From positions 1 to 7,457 of the forward strand of contig CAZPBO010000074.1 in NCBI GenBank assembly GCA_964584815.1: a DNA stretch of 7,457 bases, written 5' to 3'. Both the position numbers and the translations under genes were made by a program. This DNA comes from CAZPBO01 sp964584815 (GTDB lineage: Bacteria; Planctomycetota; SKW154). The notes under the pieces were generated by a model. The model had not been told where the DNA came from, did no database searches, and saw only the letters and a program-made list of their open reading frames with translations. Below are positions 4,748 to 7,457 of this stretch, piece by piece; the stretch's first letter is position 1; every line of letters starts with the position of its first letter.

Positions 4748-6325
4748 TTATCCCAATATTTTTTCTACCTCTTCGGCGTCTATATCGGAGACAAGAGGTA
4801 TTCCGCTGACTCTGGCTGCTTCTGGGGTCAGCGCGGCGATATCGTTGCGGGTTATGTATTTCAGGGCGAATTTTCGTGCGCCGCACATCAACTGCCGTAA
4901 CCCCTGTGCGAGTCGTTTGTAGTAGGTGTAAAGTCCGATGGCGCCTGACGGGATTCTTTCATAGTCTTTACCGTATTTGCGTCTCAACTCTTCGGCGGTG
5001 ATGAAGACGGATTCACGGGTGGTGCCGTAACGCCTTATGAACACAGGGACTTGTCCGCTTTGCAGTGCGTTGCCGATTGTTTTTGCGACCATGACGGCGG
5101 CAAGCGGCGCTCTTGCCATGCAGACGGCTTTGACATAGGGTGCGCACAGCGCGAACGCCTTGAAAATCTGGTCTTCAAGGATAATTCCTCCTGCCAAAAC
5201 GATATCAGGGATGTGCTCACCTTTTGCCGCGAGGCGCTCACAGAAGCGGTAGACCAGAGACCAAAGTTCCACGCCTGGCACGCCCCATTCGTTCATCATA
5301 CGCCAAGGAGACATGCCGGTTCCACCGCCGGCGGCGTCTACGGTCAGATAGTCAATTTTCGCGATGGAGCAGAGGCGCAGCGCGCGGGCTAAATCTGCGG
5401 GTCTGTAGGCGCCTGTTTTGAGGGTGATGTATTTTGCGCCCGCTTTACGCAACTCCTCAACCCGTTTCACAAAACTCTCTTCTGTGACCATCCCTACGCG
5501 GGAGTGGCGCTCAAACTCGTGAAAGACTCCTTTCTTAAAATCTTCTATCACTGCGGGGTCAAGTGGGTCTGGCAGAACGACATAACCTCTTTTTCTTAAG
5601 AGTTGGGCTTTTGCAAGGTCATTGATTTTCACCTCACCTCCGATGTCTTTGGCGCCCTGTCCCCATTTCATTTCTACGATTTCTACTCCGAGTTTTTCTA
5701 TGGCGTATTCGTGAACGCGAAGTCGGGTATCTTCCACATTGGACTGGACTATGATGGCTCCGTAGCCGTCATCCTGCCACTCTTTGAAGAGGCGGACACG
5801 CCGCTCCAATTCTGGTGAGTGGACGACGCGCCCATCCACGATTTTTGCGTCGGGGTCCATACCGCAGACATTCTCACCAATAGTGAGTGCGGTGCCGGAT
5901 ATGGCGGAACCGATTGCCAGTCCTTCCCAATTCTGTCTGGCGACATTGGTTGAGCCGAGTCCCCCTATCACGAAAGGCAATCGGAGTTTAATGCCCTTGT
6001 CGTTGCCCAAGCAGGTCTCAAGATTCACATTAGGGAATATCGCTTTGTCGGAGTCCTCCTCCACCCCAACAGCGCCGAAAGTGGTTCCCATTATATTGAA
6101 ATGGGAGAGGTCAACAGGATAGTCCTTTTGCGAAGCGGATGTCGTAATGCCGAACGGCTGCGGGTATATGGCTTCAGCACCACGGTATGCGCTTTTGCCT
6201 ATCTCGCACATACCTATGCATCCGTCAACACATGTAACGCACATACCGCTTATGGGACACCAGTCTCCTCCTGTTCTGTTTTTGGTGAGGGTCGCGGCAG
6301 TTGCGTTGTACCTTGTCAATGTCAT
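4748..6325 (-). CDS. FMN-binding glutamate synthase core-domain protein (GltB2-like)
   Basis: This 525-residue protein matches the FMN/glutamate-synthase domain of GltB but lacks the N-terminal glutamine amidotransferase and C-terminal beta-helix domains of the roughly 1500-residue bacterial enzyme. Core motifs are KWGQGAKDIGG (220-230), the FMN-site loop AAGGGTGMSP (331-340) and DIVLAGGI (374-381). The canonical 3Fe-4S cysteines that follow the barrel (CHxNxCPxG) are missing. Instead the N terminus has a cluster at Cys23, 29, 32, 36 and 40 (WCPISGMCVTCVDGCIGMC), a likely Fe-S site of its own. AAGGAGG lies 6 nt before ATG 6325. It sits directly after NuoF- and HoxU-like genes in one operon, so it probably receives NAD(P)H electrons through them. 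Known relatives make glutamate from 2-oxoglutarate and ammonia or glutamine. Without an amidotransferase domain the product here is uncertain, and a different amino-acid or flavin-dependent reaction is possible. Confidence 0.85.
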   Translation of the reverse strand: MTLTRYNATAATLTKNRTGGDWCPISGMCVTCVDGCIGMCEIGKSAYRGAEAIYPQPFGITTSASQKDYPVDLSHFNIMGTTFGAVGVEEDSDKAIFPNVNLETCLGNDKGIKLRLPFVIGGLGSTNVARQNWEGLAIGSAISGTALTIGENVCGMDPDAKIVDGRVVHSPELERRVRLFKEWQDDGYGAIIVQSNVEDTRLRVHEYAIEKLGVEIVEMKWGQGAKDIGGEVKINDLAKAQLLRKRGYVVLPDPLDPAVIEDFKKGVFHEFERHSRVGMVTEESFVKRVEELRKAGAKYITLKTGAYRPADLARALRLCSIAKIDYLTVDAAGGGTGMSPWRMMNEWGVPGVELWSLVYRFCERLAAKGEHIPDIVLAGGIILEDQIFKAFALCAPYVKAVCMARAPLAAVMVAKTIGNALQSGQVPVFIRRYGTTRESVFITAEELRRKYGKDYERIPSGAIGLYTYYKRLAQGLRQLMCGARKFALKYITRNDIAALTPEAARVSGIPLVSDIDAEEVEKILG

Positions 6326-6360
6326 CTCCAGCCTCCTTATATTGTTTTGCTATAGTTATC

Positions 6361-7038
6361 CTACCAGAAGGTCTTGTGCCCTTTAGGACCAACCGACTCC
6401 GAGCACTTTATGCAAATCAAGCATGTTTCAACGGGCATGAGGTTCTGGCAGCCTCCGCAGAGACCGTTTACGAGGTTGCCAGCCGTGCAGGCGCGCTCAC
6501 AGACAGGACATATCCATTCACAGCCGCCACAGTTGCGGCATTCCTCAGGCGTCACATCAAAAGCCGTTCCAACCCGACGGGCTGTTCCCCGTCCCACAAA
6601 TCCTATGCCGCCTGACTGCATCTGCTCCTTACAATACCGCACGCACAGCCCGCACAGTATGCAGTTCCTGTCTTTTATCTCAAAGCGCACCTTGTTGATT
6701 CCGAGGCTCGCCGCCAAGTCCTGAAGTTTCTTGGAATTCGGGCACGATGCAAGCAGTAACTCCACCACAACCTTGCGGATTTTCTGAACCTTTTCGGAGT
6801 TTGTGTAGACGACCATTCCGTTCTGCGCAGGCAGTGTGCAGGAAGCCTCAAGGCGTGAACTGCTGCCTCTCACAACCTCCACGAGGCACACCCGGCAGGC
6901 GCCATACGGTGTCAGTCCGGGATGATAACACAGGGTCGGTATCACTATACCTATGTTTCTCGCTGCCTCAAGAACCGTAGTTCCTTCCGGCACTCGCGTC
7001 TTTATGCCGTCTATGGTCAGTTCAACCATGTTCTCCAT
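6361..7038 (-). CDS. HoxU/NuoG-like iron-sulfur protein with Cys-rich tail
   Basis: From ATG 7038 this is 225 residues. Residues 4-80 are a plant-type 2Fe-2S ferredoxin domain with ligands Cys37, Cys48, Cys51 and Cys67 (LCYHPGLTPYGACRVC). The His-Cys 4Fe-4S motif usual in NuoG and HydA appears lost: only ASCP at 97-100 remains. Two 4Fe-4S motifs follow, CILCGLCVRYC (126-136) and CRNCGGCEWIC (167-177). The tail adds Cys180, 184, 194, 197, 206, 209 and 212, more than HoxU normally has and possibly a further cluster or zinc site. Role: electron relay between the NuoF-like and FMN subunits. The gene follows the NuoF-like stop by 11 nt. Start is ambiguous: ATG 7038 has GAGG 9 nt upstream; TTG 7053 overlaps the preceding stop; ATG 7029 fits the usual family start but has poor spacing. 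Confidence 0.82.
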   Translation of the reverse strand: MENMVELTIDGIKTRVPEGTTVLEAARNIGIVIPTLCYHPGLTPYGACRVCLVEVVRGSSSRLEASCTLPAQNGMVVYTNSEKVQKIRKVVVELLLASCPNSKKLQDLAASLGINKVRFEIKDRNCILCGLCVRYCKEQMQSGGIGFVGRGTARRVGTAFDVTPEECRNCGGCEWICPVCERACTAGNLVNGLCGGCQNLMPVETCLICIKCSESVGPKGHKTFW

Positions 7039-7049
7039 AGCCCTATTCC

Positions 7050-7457
7050 TCAAACGACCTTTATCGCATCAAACTTGCAGACTGTGCGGCAGATACCGCA
7101 TTTTATGCATTTGTCCGTGTCTATCTTATGAGGTTGCTTTTTGGCTCCTGTGATTGCGTTTTGGGGGCAGGCTTTGGCGCAGGCGCCGCAACCTGTGCAT
7201 TTCTCCTCATCTATGCTGAAGGTAATCAGCGCCCTGCATACTCCCGCAGGACACCGTTTATCCTTGATGTGAGCCTCGTACTCATCACGGAAATAGCGAA
7301 TTGTTGAAAGGACCGGATTGGCTGCGGTTTTCCCCAAACCGCACAGCGAAGCCTCCTTAAGAACGACGCCGAGTTCCTCCAGCAACTCTATATCGCCGTC
7401 TCTGCCTTTTCCTTCAACTATTCTGGTTAAGATGTCCAGCATTCTGTCAAGACCTTC
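7050..7457 (-). CDS. NuoF/HydB/HndC-like NADH-binding flavoprotein, C-terminal 135 residues
   Basis: Only the end of the gene is present; the frame is open through the right edge. It starts at EGLDRMLDIL, which in NuoF directly follows the SCGxCxPCR ligands of the N3 4Fe-4S cluster. The fourth N3 ligand is Cys39 of the visible part, in KEASLCGLG. After RYFRDEYEAHI and a CPAGVC pair (69-74) come two ferredoxin 4Fe-4S motifs, CTGCGACAKACP (87-98) and CIKCGICRTVC (117-127). The two added clusters are typical of HydB of bifurcating hydrogenases and HndC of NADP-reducing hydrogenase, not of respiratory NuoF. The Rossmann-like NADH/FMN part lies outside the window. Known for the family: this subunit takes electrons from NAD(P)H via FMN. 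It is upstream of the HoxU-like gene and likely the electron-input subunit of the same complex. Confidence 0.9.
   Translation of the reverse strand, partial: EGLDRMLDILTRIVEGKGRDGDIELLEELGVVLKEASLCGLGKTAANPVLSTIRYFRDEYEAHIKDKRCPAGVCRALITFSIDEEKCTGCGACAKACPQNAITGAKKQPHKIDTDKCIKCGICRTVCKFDAIKVV

Noticed and set aside
1..7457. tRNA, rRNA, CRISPR arrays, insertion sequences
   Set aside because: Reading both strands showed no cloverleaf, no regularly spaced repeats and no transposase motifs.

Overview
This window joins two unlike neighbourhoods of a bacterial chromosome. Strong GGAGG-type ribosome binding sites, a LexA-type phage repressor and oxygen-sensitive iron-sulfur redox proteins suggest an anaerobic bacterium. 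The lineage cannot be fixed from this sequence.

Positions 1 to about 3754 look like one end of a prophage or similar mobile element. A self-cleaving repressor (XRE helix-turn-helix plus S24/LexA peptidase, 3068-3754, + strand) is divergent from a tightly packed leftward operon. That operon runs in transcription order: a zinc-ribbon miniprotein, a small Cys-motif sigma-region-4-like regulator, a small CxC protein, an ABC-ATPase/GNAT fusion, and a ParB/sulfiredoxin-fold protein that runs off the left edge. Adjacent genes are 27-53 nt apart or overlap, and most have a clear Shine-Dalgarno. The divergent intergenic region carries two promoters of the same design (TTGACA or TTGACG, 16 nt, TATGTT), one on each strand. 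Each lies at or near a copy of a 17-bp element that could be the repressor operator.

Positions 3829-7457 are a leftward redox operon: the C-terminal part of a NuoF/HydB-like NADH-binding flavoprotein, a HoxU/NuoG-like Fe-S protein, a stand-alone FMN-binding glutamate-synthase-core protein with its own Cys-rich N terminus, and an integral membrane protein. The order suggests that NAD(P)H electrons enter the NuoF-like subunit, pass through the Fe-S protein and reach the FMN subunit. Whether the product is glutamate or something else is not shown.

The two regions meet at 3755-3828, a short convergent gap with two inverted repeats and no classical terminator. This is the likeliest place for the element's junction with the host. 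No tRNA, rRNA, CRISPR array or insertion sequence was seen, and no non-coding stretch exceeds 300 bases. The two most interesting points are the ABC-GNAT/ParB pair, which may be a DNA-modification or DNA-handling module of the element, and the unusual NuoF/HoxU/GltB-like redox set.
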